This document shows, in pieces, positions 1 through 6,633 of a stretch of 23,608 nt of DNA. The notes under the pieces are model-generated. The model had not been told where the DNA came from. It saw only the letters and a program-made list of their open reading frames with translations, and made no database searches. Where the stretch lies: positions 1 to 23,608 of the IMG/VR virus record IMGVR_UViG_3300042402_002075; one strand, 5' to 3'. The first letter of the stretch is position 1, and the number at the start of each line of letters is the position of its first letter. The position numbers and the translations under genes are program-made. The stretch is from a virus.

Positions 1-42
1 ATGACAAATGTACTAAAATAAATGGCACTATAAAACTTTTAC

Positions 43-795
43 CTACTTCATTGCCATTTTAAGAACATCAGGATTAGTTAAGAGAGTTTGGAACTTCTGT
101 CTGTTACCATTAAGAACATCTCTTACAAGAATAAACTTCAGATCATTAGACAAAGTCTCTTCATCTGTAGAAAGTTTGATAAGTCTATCTGTTACTTTGC
201 TAGTTACAGAATTATTCTCTGCATAATTAAGGGTAAAGTTGATCAATCTGCGGGTTAGAATAGTAGCAATATCTGCGCGATAATTATCACCTCTACCTAC
301 ACAGTTTCTCAATTCACCAATGATATAAGACTCATTGTCATGCAAAAGAATATCCTTTGGAGTTACCAATTTGTCAAGCTTATTATTAATAAACATGCTA
401 AACATAGTTGCAAACTCAGGTCCTACTGAACCTTCACCAATCATTTGAATCAGAGGAAGTTGTGCATCAAAATCCTGAATAGAACTAATAGAGTTAAAGA
501 AAGTCATGATACTTCTTGGATTAGTATCATCCTTTACAAGCTCTGGGTGCAACATCAAGAAATTAATACAGCGACCATCTACATCTTGTTTCTCTGCCCA
601 CTTAGCCCACACTTCTACATCAAACTTAAAGTTCACTGTAATAAAGCGAGTTTTCTGAGCACCATCCAAACTAGTTACATTATAGTTGCCATCATCAGGA
701 TTAGTAGTCAATACAATGTGCCAGTTCTTTGGAAGACACCAAGAATAATAAGTCTGTGTCTCAATCAAAGTCATTGTTGCTTGCATGAATCTAGC
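43..795 (-). CDS. MoxR-like AAA+ ATPase, exon 2 (C-terminal part)
   Basis: This is the second exon of the AAA+ ATPase whose first exon lies at 1880-2308. Joining the exons gives DDYTRAD-ARFMQA, the expected continuation from Walker B into the next conserved helix, in a 393-residue protein. The exon carries the rest of the ATPase core: a sensor-1-like segment (VLTTNPDDGNY) and DGAQKTRF, where the Arg is a plausible sensor or finger residue. A helical lid region follows. The frame can be opened at a TTG at 798, but that codon lies in the intron and should not be read as a start. MoxR-type ATPases usually act as chaperones with VWA-domain partners, and the gene directly upstream encodes such a partner. 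The target in the phage cycle is unknown. Confidence 0.85.
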   Translation of the reverse strand, partial: ARFMQATMTLIETQTYYSWCLPKNWHIVLTTNPDDGNYNVTSLDGAQKTRFITVNFKFDVEVWAKWAEKQDVDGRCINFLMLHPELVKDDTNPRSIMTFFNSISSIQDFDAQLPLIQMIGEGSVGPEFATMFSMFINNKLDKLVTPKDILLHDNESYIIGELRNCVGRGDNYRADIATILTRRLINFTLNYAENNSVTSKVTDRLIKLSTDEETLSNDLKFILVRDVLNGNRQKFQTLLTNPDVLKMAMK

Positions 796-1061
796 CAATT
801 CATGTTTGTTATCTCTAAGGTTCTTTATCCTCAGATTCTATACTTTCTTTTGTTATAGGTATAGTTCAGACTATATCATCTATGATTTAAAGATATTGGA
901 ATATCAAATCATAGTTCTGCGCTCTTGGACATTTTATCTTCAGCTCCACCCGGTAAGATTACTTTATCTAGTCGTTGCTCCTTCGACCTATTTCTAGGAA
1001 GCTTGGATCAGAGTTAACTACTTCTAGTCTTTCTCTGAGTTCACAGAATTTAATGCGGACA

Positions 1062-1817
1062 CTATTTATATTTCCATTTAAATCCACCAGCTGTTAAATT
1101 ATTTTTTATAGCTCTGGTGATATTTTTGATATTAAGAGTTTTTTGTGCTTCAGTGATAGATTCCCACTCTTTTATAGTAGCGTTACTTAAATCTATTTGT
1201 AACACTGGTCTTAATTTGTATTTTTTGTTAAGCTTATTAAGCTTGTCAACTTTAAAATAAGACCATCTATAATTATAAGCTGTATAGTTATCACCCCTCG
1301 CTGCAGAACATATAACAGAGTAATTATTTTTATCTCCAAAATATTCTGCTGCTTTAGTAGCATTTTCAAAAGATTTTATATACATACCTTCAAGAGAATA
1401 CATATAAGTCTCTTTTTGATTGTAAATTTTCCTACCTTTTTTAAAGCTATTCTTTGCACCTATACTTAATCTTTCTTTATAGATTTCACTTCTCTTAATC
1501 TCAACAGGATCTAATATGTGGTTAATTCTATAAGGTCTTTTTAATAGCTCTATATGATATTTTTCTCTTTCTAAAAGAAAGTTTTCATCACATATTTCTA
1601 CTACATCATATGTCATATTATCTATTCCATACTTATCAAACAATCTTTGCATTGTTTGATTATGATGTTTATTTGATAATAAATCAACTAGATGACCCTT
1701 TAATCTTTTACCTATACATTTAGAACTACCTATATACTTGTAGTCGTTAAACTGTATACAGTAAATACCACAGATTTTTAACCCTGTTTCTTCTTTTAAT
1801 TTGGAAATGTGTTTCAT
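1062..1817 (-). CDS. GIY-YIG homing endonuclease encoded in intron 1
   Basis: The protein has 251 residues. The GIY-YIG nuclease domain is at the N-terminus: GIY at 17-19, YIG at 28-30, a catalytic-type Arg near 38 and a Glu in LLEREKYH near 82-84. Basic linkers follow, then two NUMOD1-like DNA-binding modules, around residues 135-185 (KETYMYSLEGMYIKSF.N.TKAAEYF) and 210-251 (LQIDLSNATIKEWESITEAQ). The ATG at 1817 is preferred to an upstream TTG at 1862, because the homology-like region begins there and a hairpin abuts it. The stop codon ends 1 nt before the intron guide sequence, so the gene sits entirely in the P1 loop. Its likely role is to cut intronless alleles of the AAA+ gene and spread the intron. 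Confidence 0.9.
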   Translation of the reverse strand: MKHISKLKEETGLKICGIYCIQFNDYKYIGSSKCIGKRLKGHLVDLLSNKHHNQTMQRLFDKYGIDNMTYDVVEICDENFLLEREKYHIELLKRPYRINHILDPVEIKRSEIYKERLSIGAKNSFKKGRKIYNQKETYMYSLEGMYIKSFENATKAAEYFGDKNNYSVICSAARGDNYTAYNYRWSYFKVDKLNKLNKKYKLRPVLQIDLSNATIKEWESITEAQKTLNIKNITRAIKNNLTAGGFKWKYK

Positions 1818-1843
1818 ATTATATCTTTTTACAAAGATATAAT
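1818..1843 (-). promoter_or_regulatory. Perfect 11-bp hairpin with promoter-like TATCTTTG just before the nuclease start
   Basis: On the minus strand ATTATATCTTT and AAAGATATAAT pair over 11 bp around a GTAA loop (a GNRA tetraloop in RNA), and the ATG at 1817 follows directly. The left arm and loop contain TATCTTTG (1839-1832), a match to the Bacteroidetes -7 consensus TAnnTTTG. A CTTG lies 20 nt upstream of it, a plausible -33 element. Such a structure could hide the start codon in the long phage transcript but be absent from a short transcript started inside it, as in T4 intron nuclease genes. This role is inferred. Confidence 0.55.
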
Positions 1844-1844
1844 T

Positions 1845-1873
1845 TTTTAGCAAAGCAAGCAAGTTTGCTAAAA
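1845..1873 (-). repeat. 10-bp perfect inverted repeat near the 5' splice site of intron 1
   Basis: On the minus strand TTTTAGCAAA (1873-1864) and TTTGCTAAAA (1854-1845) are perfect complements around a 9-nt loop. The repeat starts 6 nt after the 5' splice site and ends just ahead of the nuclease start hairpin. It probably forms a stem in the P1 peripheral region and may keep the 5' splice site close to the distant guide sequence. Confidence 0.6.
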
Positions 1874-1879
1874 TTGTTT

Positions 1880-2308
1880 ATCCGCTCTGGTATAATCATC
1901 AAGAATTAGGATACCACCTTCTTTCTTATTATTGATCCACTCTGGAGCTGCATAACCCATGCGCTTATTACCGGTAGGTTTATACTGACTAGCTACATAT
2001 TGTGGAAGCAAACTCTCTGGAACCCACTTAACTGTTGTTTCTTTTACTACTTCAAACTCTTTAACTGGAAAACCTACTAGATCTGATAGATCTTCAAGCT
2101 CAGCCAAATTCAATCTTACAAGATCCATGTTAAGCTCTTTAGCAAGTTGTAGGATAGAACTTGTCTTACCAACACCTGCTGGACCCTCAACATTTACAGT
2201 TACGGGAGTAGTTCCCTTCTCTTGAAGGATCTGATTATTTGCAATAATATGACGCATGAACCCTTTAAGTTCATCTGCATTAAGACTGATTTGATTATTC
2301 TTTGCCAT
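1880..2308 (-). CDS. MoxR-like AAA+ ATPase, exon 1 (N-terminal part)
   Basis: The exon gives the first 143 residues of a 393-residue AAA+ ATPase. Walker A is GPAGVGKTS at residues 42-50. Walker B is GGILILDDYTRAD at the very end of the exon (131-143). If the intron is not removed, translation adds only K-Q-F and stops, leaving a dead protein cut directly after Walker B. The start ATG at 2308 lies 2 nt after the stop of the VWA/metallopeptidase gene, so the two are almost certainly co-transcribed and translationally coupled. The pair is the classic arrangement of a MoxR ATPase with its VWA partner. Confidence 0.88.
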
Positions 2309-2310
2309 GT

Positions 2311-3310
2311 TTAGTTAAGTTGAATTTTTACACCTTTTAAATCTTCATTCATTGTTCCATTGGTGGAAATTGCCCATAATACCGGACCTCTACATTTATC
2401 AGGGGCAGGAGCTTCGCCATCAGTAAAATATACTAGACAGCTATAATCTTTATGATGCTCATTGTAATAATCACATACTGGTTCAAAGCTCGTGCCCCCT
2501 CTACCATGTATGTGCATATCTTCGTTGATATTGAATTTACCTATGTGACTAATAGCTGTGTCACATTGTATCACCATAATATCTGTACCTGTTTTGTGTA
2601 TGTGATAAAGCTCATTCATAAACTCCTTAAGCTCTGTTGTAGATACTGATCCAGAGGTATCTATACCTACTAGAATCCTTCTTTTAGGTTTAACCTTGAG
2701 ACCTGGGGAGTCATCAAATCTATGATTCTCTTTTCTCCTAGTTCTCTTTACATATACTTGGGTAGAACCTCCTACAAATCTGCGTAAGAATCCTCTCCAA
2801 TCAAATTTAGCCTCTTCTACTTCATTAAGTTTCTTAAGAATCTCAGCAAACTCTCCAGGTATAGTACCTCTAGATTTCTCTACTTGGTCTGCTACTTCTT
2901 TAAGAATGTGCCCTGTTTGTTGTTCAATCAACTTCTTAGTTGCTTCAGGTAGCTTATCAAAGTCTTCCCAAGTACCATGATCAGGTAGATTTACTTTTAC
3001 TTTTACATTACCATCCTTACCTTTAGATACTTCTATAGTCATTTGACCATCCCCCATAGCATCCATCATATCATCTAAATTAGGACAAGTACCTGGATTA
3101 TTAGCAGCTTGTTGAAGCTTTTCATAATAATAGTTAGTACCCTGCTTAGATAAAAGATTTAGCTCTGGGAATAGATCTAGTGTCATACCACCTTCTGGTA
3201 GCATATCTTTATCAATATATTGATTGATTTCTATGTCCATAGCCCAGTTAGCAATCATCTTATTTGTAAGGTGGTTATAACTAGTCAAATGAGAGAAACC
3301 AATATGCAAT
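2311..3310 (-). CDS. VWA-domain/metallopeptidase-like protein, exon 2
   Basis: Spliced to 3614-3831 this gives 405 residues. The exon starts within a Leu codon (CT|A) and completes the zinc motif HELLH (71-75), followed by AMDIEIN (96-102), the AxDxxIN signature of the DUF2201 N-terminal putative metallopeptidase. A helical linker rich in charged residues covers about 130-270. The C-terminal VWA-like domain has an intact MIDAS: DTSGS (290-294), a Thr in GRGGTSF and an Asp in FTDGEA. It is the likely partner of the MoxR-like AAA+ gene 2 nt downstream. The frame can be opened at TTG 3309, but this is only the second Leu of HELLH and not a start. Confidence 0.88.
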
Positions 3311-3613
3311 CATTTGTGTTAACTTACATTCTCATGTAAGATCAGACTATACCTTTACCCTTTGTCAAGGGTAGTTTATTGTAGTCGTTGAACCTCTTTC
3401 TTGGATTGTAACTCATAAGATAAGTATCAAATTTTTATTCACATTACCAAGAAATTTGGCTGCGGATTGTCCAATTCTAAACCTTTTTACTGTACTGCTT
3501 TGATTACAAGCACCATATAAATATTACTATTTGTACTTAGTAGTTTAGACTCTAAGGAGTTTCCCGCAATTTAAAACTTTTTACATGCACATTACTGTAC
3601 AAGGAGCCCCTTG
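3311..3613 (-). ncRNA. Group I intron 2 (303 nt, no nuclease gene), inside the HELLH motif
   Basis: The 5' exon ends CACGAGCT and the intron begins CAAGGGGCTC. The exon GAGCT pairs with GGCTC in the intron around a short loop, with U.G at the splice site. The intron ends in G at 3311. The core is textbook on the minus strand: GCGGGAAACTCC and GGACAATCCGCAGCC (P4-P6 region), GGTTCAACGACTA (P3/P7, plus coordinates 3382-3394) and GGTATAGTCT (3' strand of P7, 3344-3353). The splice joins 218 and 1000 nt into one open frame and restores HELLH, a strong independent check. No ORF of useful length lies inside. Confidence 0.95.
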
Positions 3614-3831
3614 AGCTCGTGCTTCAATAATCCTTGCTGATGTTTCTCAACAAGCTTTGTCCAGAAGTCTTCACTAATAGTCAACTGATAGTTGATTCCA
3701 TTAAGACTCACTCCTGCGGTAGGGACTCTATTATCCCATACCTTGTTAAGCATGATAAGAAACATACCATAGAAAGGCTCTTTGAACATTAAGTTCTTAG
3801 ATGCTTTCGCTAGTGATTCCTGTTTTGTCAT
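3614..3831 (-). CDS. VWA-domain/metallopeptidase-like protein, exon 1
   Basis: This first exon encodes residues 1-72 and two bases of codon 73. It ends LLKHEL, the first half of the HELLH zinc-binding motif of DUF2201-type proteins. Without splicing the frame runs on into the intron (KGLLVQ) and stops. The start ATG at 3831 lies inside the end of the upstream gene (35-nt overlap), so translation is probably coupled. The N-terminal 60 residues are helical with no signal peptide, so the protein is probably cytoplasmic. Confidence 0.88.
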
Positions 3832-4228
3832 TATTTTTTAATTTAATTGTTATCTCAGTTTCTTCGATAAAATCAAATCCCAAATCTTTAATTGAGTTTG
3901 TAATATGTTTAGAAAACTGATTTAGAAAGAACTGGATATTCTCTTCTGATTGCTTTTCTTTTACAATAATCTTAAGAATCTCTTTGTAAGTTAAAGGTTT
4001 ATCTTTAGACATACTTTCAAGTTTCTTAAAAGTTTTAGGTGCCTGTTCCTTCCAATATTCAGGAGTTACATTACATAATTTCTTAAGTAATAATATCTTT
4101 GTAAGACTCTTTGTAAAATCTACATTCTCTAAAGTAACAAGACCTAATACTACATTTTGATTATCAGATGAGTTCAGCATGTTATATAAAGACTCAAATT
4201 GCTCATCATTAATTACTTCTTTTTTCAT
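3797..4228 (-). CDS. Unknown protein (143 aa) upstream of the VWA/AAA+ pair
   Basis: I do not recognise this protein. It is highly charged, Lys- and Glu-rich, and predicted mostly helical, with no signal peptide or membrane segment. It begins at 4228 in a TAATG overlap with the stop of the upstream DUF6915-like gene. It overlaps the VWA gene start by 35 nt. This tight coupling suggests co-expression with the VWA/AAA+ pair, so it could be a substrate adaptor, but nothing in its sequence shows that. Confidence 0.75.
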   Translation of the reverse strand: MKKEVINDEQFESLYNMLNSSDNQNVVLGLVTLENVDFTKSLTKILLLKKLCNVTPEYWKEQAPKTFKKLESMSKDKPLTYKEILKIIVKEKQSEENIQFFLNQFSKHITNSIKDLGFDFIEETEITIKLKNNDKTGITSESI

Positions 4229-4572
4229 TAATCTTCTATTTTAATTGTTCTAATCATCCACTCTGGCGGGTGTGTATCATTCAAATGATCTATCCATTCT
4301 TTAGCTGTAGGTATATAGTTAAAGCAATCTTCCCTGACATGTTGTTCACCAATATATCTAGTATAGACTCTTTTGTTTTGTGAATTGATAATGTATTTTC
4401 CAAATATTTTTTCACATTCAAATATACCTTCACTATGGTGTCTAAACATTCTGTGTTTAGAGTGACCAACCCAAGCTTTAGTTTCATCAAACCACTCCTC
4501 AATTTCCAAGTAGTCCTCAGGAACTCCTCCCCATTTTTTTGCAGCACTTCTGCTGTGATCATATGGATGCAT
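4228..4572 (-). CDS. DUF6915-like protein (114 aa)
   Basis: The sequence matches my memory of the DUF6915 family: an N-terminal HPYDHSRSAAKKWGG, a central WFDETKAWVGHSKHRMFRHHSEGIF rich in His, and a C-terminal YIGEQHVREDCFNYIPTAKEW. The family is found in phages and bacteria and has no established function. The conserved His and Glu residues suggest metal binding or catalysis, which is inference. The ATG at 4572 follows the HNH nuclease stop by a few bases. The 90-residue reading in another frame here is a shadow. Confidence 0.8.
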   Translation of the reverse strand: MHPYDHSRSAAKKWGGVPEDYLEIEEWFDETKAWVGHSKHRMFRHHSEGIFECEKIFGKYIINSQNKRVYTRYIGEQHVREDCFNYIPTAKEWIDHLNDTHPPEWMIRTIKIED

Positions 4573-4575
4573 AAA

Positions 4576-5331
4576 TCATAATTTTAAATTATTAATAATA
4601 GATTGTATGTGTTGAATAAACTCATCATGTGAGTACTTATTTTTCATCATATTACATTTTCCACAACAAGTGACACAATTATCACTTTCATAACCAAGAA
4701 AGTTATCTTTTCTATCAATACCATTATAATAAATAGACTTATTACCCTTTTGGATTTTATTTGCTGGTAAAACTCCACAGTAATAACAAGAAGAAAATAA
4801 ATAACTTTCAAAAACATCATTAGTAAGTTCAAAACTATAACCTCTTAATGTAGCATTCTTTTTATAAGATTGAAACAATGAGTTAATTAAAGCTTTTTTG
4901 TTTGAGTCAGTGAAAATTTCTCTTTTTTTCTTAAAACTACATTTTGTACAACAGTCTTTTTTTCTGTCAACTCTTGTACTAAATACTTCTCCACAAGTGC
5001 ATTGTACTTTAAAATATCTATGATTGCTAGTTGTTTTTTCGGCATCTTCTTCAAGATATCTTAAGTTATTACCTATAGCATCACCTTTTTTATAACTTAC
5101 TTTGTGTAATGGAGCAATAGATATTTTACAAGACTTATTTCCACAAGAAGTAATATACCCTGCTTTAATAGAAGCTAATTGTTTTACATGTTCAGTATTA
5201 CAAGAAGTGCACAAGACTTTTATATATCTCATACCTTTTCCTTTGTATCCCGCTTCATCTAAGTATTTAAGTTTTGTTACAATGTCAAACTTATTACTGA
5301 TTAACTCTCCTGGTTTTAGTGTGTATTTCAT
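4576..5331 (-). CDS. Free-standing HNH homing endonuclease with zinc modules (251 aa)
   Basis: The N-terminal half holds two repeated zinc-binding modules, each following a GE/GD-containing strand. The first is CTSC at 41-44 with CGNKSC at 63-68; the second is CTCG at 111-114 with CCTKC at 127-131. The C-terminal HNH domain has CYYC (182-185), NGIDRKDN (203-210), GY.SDNCV (213-220) and CCGKC (222-226), the usual phage HNH pattern with structural zinc. It lies between two small unrelated genes and has a promoter-like element of its own. No intron was found around it, so it looks like a free-standing mobile gene. Confidence 0.88.
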   Translation of the reverse strand: MKYTLKPGELISNKFDIVTKLKYLDEAGYKGKGMRYIKVLCTSCNTEHVKQLASIKAGYITSCGNKSCKISIAPLHKVSYKKGDAIGNNLRYLEEDAEKTTSNHRYFKVQCTCGEVFSTRVDRKKDCCTKCSFKKKREIFTDSNKKALINSLFQSYKKNATLRGYSFELTNDVFESYLFSSCYYCGVLPANKIQKGNKSIYYNGIDRKDNFLGYESDNCVTCCGKCNMMKNKYSHDEFIQHIQSIINNLKL

Positions 5332-5353
5332 GACTCATCCTTTTTGATTTAAA

Positions 5354-5373
5354 CAAATATACAAAATATATTT
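5354..5373 (-). promoter_or_regulatory. Bacteroidetes-type -7 element and inverted repeat before the HNH gene
   Basis: On the minus strand TATATTTG (5361-5354) matches TAnnTTTG and lies 22 nt before the ATG at 5331. AAATATA and TATATTT form a 7-bp inverted repeat (5373-5367 and 5361-5355) around 5 nt. No good -33 TTTG is at the right distance, so promoter activity is only likely. Confidence 0.4.
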
Positions 5374-5391
5374 ATTAGTTGGGATGTGACA

Positions 5392-5583
5392 TTACAAACC
5401 TGCTTTCTTAATAAAGTAACTTGCTACTTCAGGAATATGTTTCTTGTAGTAGGGTTGTTCTGATTTACACCAATTTTTTACTTCTTCTTTTGTAGAAAAT
5501 CTTTGATAAGGAAATGTAAGTTCAAGTTCATTTATAAAATCTTGTACTGTCCATCCTTCCCATATATATCTATTATTACCCAT
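5392..5583 (-). CDS. Unknown small protein (63 aa)
   Basis: I do not recognise it. The protein is aromatic-rich (YIWEGWTVQDFINEL), predicted helical and cytoplasmic. It starts at 5583 in a one-base TAATG overlap with the upstream DUF6878-like gene, the usual junction style in this genome. It ends 60 nt before the HNH gene start. Confidence 0.7.
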   Translation of the reverse strand: MGNNRYIWEGWTVQDFINELELTFPYQRFSTKEEVKNWCKSEQPYYKKHIPEVASYFIKKAGL

Positions 5584-5939
5584 TATTCTTTAGATTCAAA
5601 TTGACCTTCATGGTCAAAGGTTTCATACTCAGTAATTCTTATATTATTCTCAATAGTATACTCTGCAGTAGGTACTTTTATTAGAATTTGTCCCCAACCA
5701 CCATCATTATTATACCAGTCTTCTATGTGATTAAGCTGTGAATATGCAAGATCTTCAATAAAACTTTTAACTGAATCATCACAATAAAATGTCATATCAT
5801 CACCCTTATTATCTCGAAAACTTATTTCATCTATACCACCACTATCTCCACCACCGCTATAATTTACAACAATCTGTTTAATACCGTTATCTTGTAGATA
5901 TATCATAGCACCTATAAGATTAATTTTTTCTTTTTCCAT
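5583..5939 (-). CDS. DUF6878-like protein (118 aa)
   Basis: The pattern NYSGGGDSGGIDEI near residues 26-39, then FIEDLAYSQL and NNDGGWGQI, resembles the DUF6878 family as I recall it. The family is of unknown function and occurs in phages and bacterial defence-like contexts. The acidic composition and the Gly-Asp-rich loop suggest a small alpha/beta fold. It follows the SegE-like gene by 2 nt. Confidence 0.7.
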   Translation of the reverse strand: MEKEKINLIGAMIYLQDNGIKQIVVNYSGGGDSGGIDEISFRDNKGDDMTFYCDDSVKSFIEDLAYSQLNHIEDWYNNDGGWGQILIKVPTAEYTIENNIRITEYETFDHEGQFESKE

Positions 5940-5941
5940 AC

Positions 5942-6358
5942 TTATTTTTGTTTATAGAATCTACCTAGAATATTTGCATTTAGATAGAGATCATTCTCTA
6001 ACACACCATAGATAAATTGATACTTGACTTCTTGATAAGTAAGTTCTCCTTTAGTATAACAGATCCTGAGAATTTTTCTTGAAATCTTTATTCCACTTTT
6101 GTGAGCCTCTTTAAGAGTAACATTACTACTATAGTAATCTTCATAGTTAAGTTTATTTACTATTTCGTATTTCTTTTTACGCTTATCTGTAGAAAGGTTT
6201 TTGTTACTAAGCTTTTTCTTTCTACTAGAAAAGAAGCTTTTCTTCCCAATGTAAGAATAGGATTTACCTTTAATGATAGCTGTCATTTCATATACAAAGC
6301 CTACTGCTCCAGCAGGAATCATATCACGGGTAAACACCACTTGATTGTATATCCACAT
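5942..6358 (-). CDS. SegE-like GIY-YIG endonuclease (138 aa)
   Basis: The protein matches the SegE-type GIY-YIG family. GFVYEMTAII (20-29) stands for the GIY strand and YSYIGKKSF (34-42) for the YIG strand. A basic linker follows, then YEDYYSSN, the family's WKxYYGSS-like block. Next come KISRKILRICYTKGELTYQEVKYQF, with a Glu as the likely metal ligand, and YLNANILGRFY at the end. T4 SegE is a free-standing homing endonuclease. This copy lies between small unrelated genes with short spacing and has no promoter-like element that I can see. Confidence 0.78.
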   Translation of the reverse strand: MWIYNQVVFTRDMIPAGAVGFVYEMTAIIKGKSYSYIGKKSFFSSRKKKLSNKNLSTDKRKKKYEIVNKLNYEDYYSSNVTLKEAHKSGIKISRKILRICYTKGELTYQEVKYQFIYGVLENDLYLNANILGRFYKQK

Positions 6359-6370
6359 TTTATTTTGAAT

Positions 6371-6631
6371 TTAATTTGTGATAGTTAATTCTCCGGATAC
6401 TTTTATATAAGTCCAATCTGTATTACTAAATGTGTAGGTTTGATCATTTGATTTTTTAGGTAATTCCCAATTTAAACATCTATCAGTAAGACTAACTGCA
6501 CAATATTTTTTATTTCCACACTGAACAATTAGTATATAACAAACCATTATATCATAACTAGCTTGAATAACATCTCCACATTTGAATGTAGGAGTTTTAA
6601 CAAGATTAGTTGTATTGTCTATAACTTCCAT
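6371..6631 (-). CDS. Unknown small beta-rich protein (86 aa)
   Basis: I do not recognise it. The sequence alternates hydrophobic and polar residues, with a FKCGDVIQASYDIMV start typical of small SH3-like barrels and three scattered Cys residues. It starts at 6631, 2 nt after the primase stop, and so is probably in the same transcript. No membrane segment or signal is present. Confidence 0.65.
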   Translation of the reverse strand: MEVIDNTTNLVKTPTFKCGDVIQASYDIMVCYILIVQCGNKKYCAVSLTDRCLNWELPKKSNDQTYTFSNTDWTYIKVSGELTITN

Positions 6632-6633
6632 GT

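Larger units (their letters stand above)
796..1879 (-). ncRNA. Group I self-splicing intron 1 (1084 nt), carries a GIY-YIG nuclease gene
   Basis: The intron interrupts the AAA+ gene. Its end base is G (796) and the 5' exon ends in T (1880), as group I introns require. The internal guide GTCCGC (minus strand, 1060-1055) pairs with the exon end GCGGAT, with a U.G pair at the splice site. Core elements on the minus strand are CAACGACTA (P3/P7, around 969-977) and ATAGTCT (3' strand of P7, around 868-875). About 800 nt lie between the 5' splice site and the guide sequence, so the nuclease gene fills the loop of P1. The catalytic core occupies only about the last 265 nt. Subgroup IA is likely from the resemblance to T4-type introns, but no folding was run. 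Confidence 0.9.

Noticed and set aside
445-997. Plus-strand frames of 137 and 70 codons over the AAA+ exon and intron 1
   Set aside because: They lie antisense to a clearly recognised exon and ribozyme and resemble no protein.
2452-2649. Plus-strand 65-codon frame
   Set aside because: Antisense to the VWA domain; no protein-like pattern beyond Cys/Tyr-rich chance residues.
4290-4562. 90-codon minus-strand frame inside the DUF6915-like gene
   Set aside because: The other frame matches a known family; two real genes over the same bases is unlikely.
4647-4832. 61-codon frame within the HNH gene
   Set aside because: Shadow of the HNH domain, hydrophobic by base composition only.
6346-6358. Near-match to a DnaA box (ATATCCACA) at the SegE-like start
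   Set aside because: One isolated site with a mismatch inside a coding start is not an origin signal.
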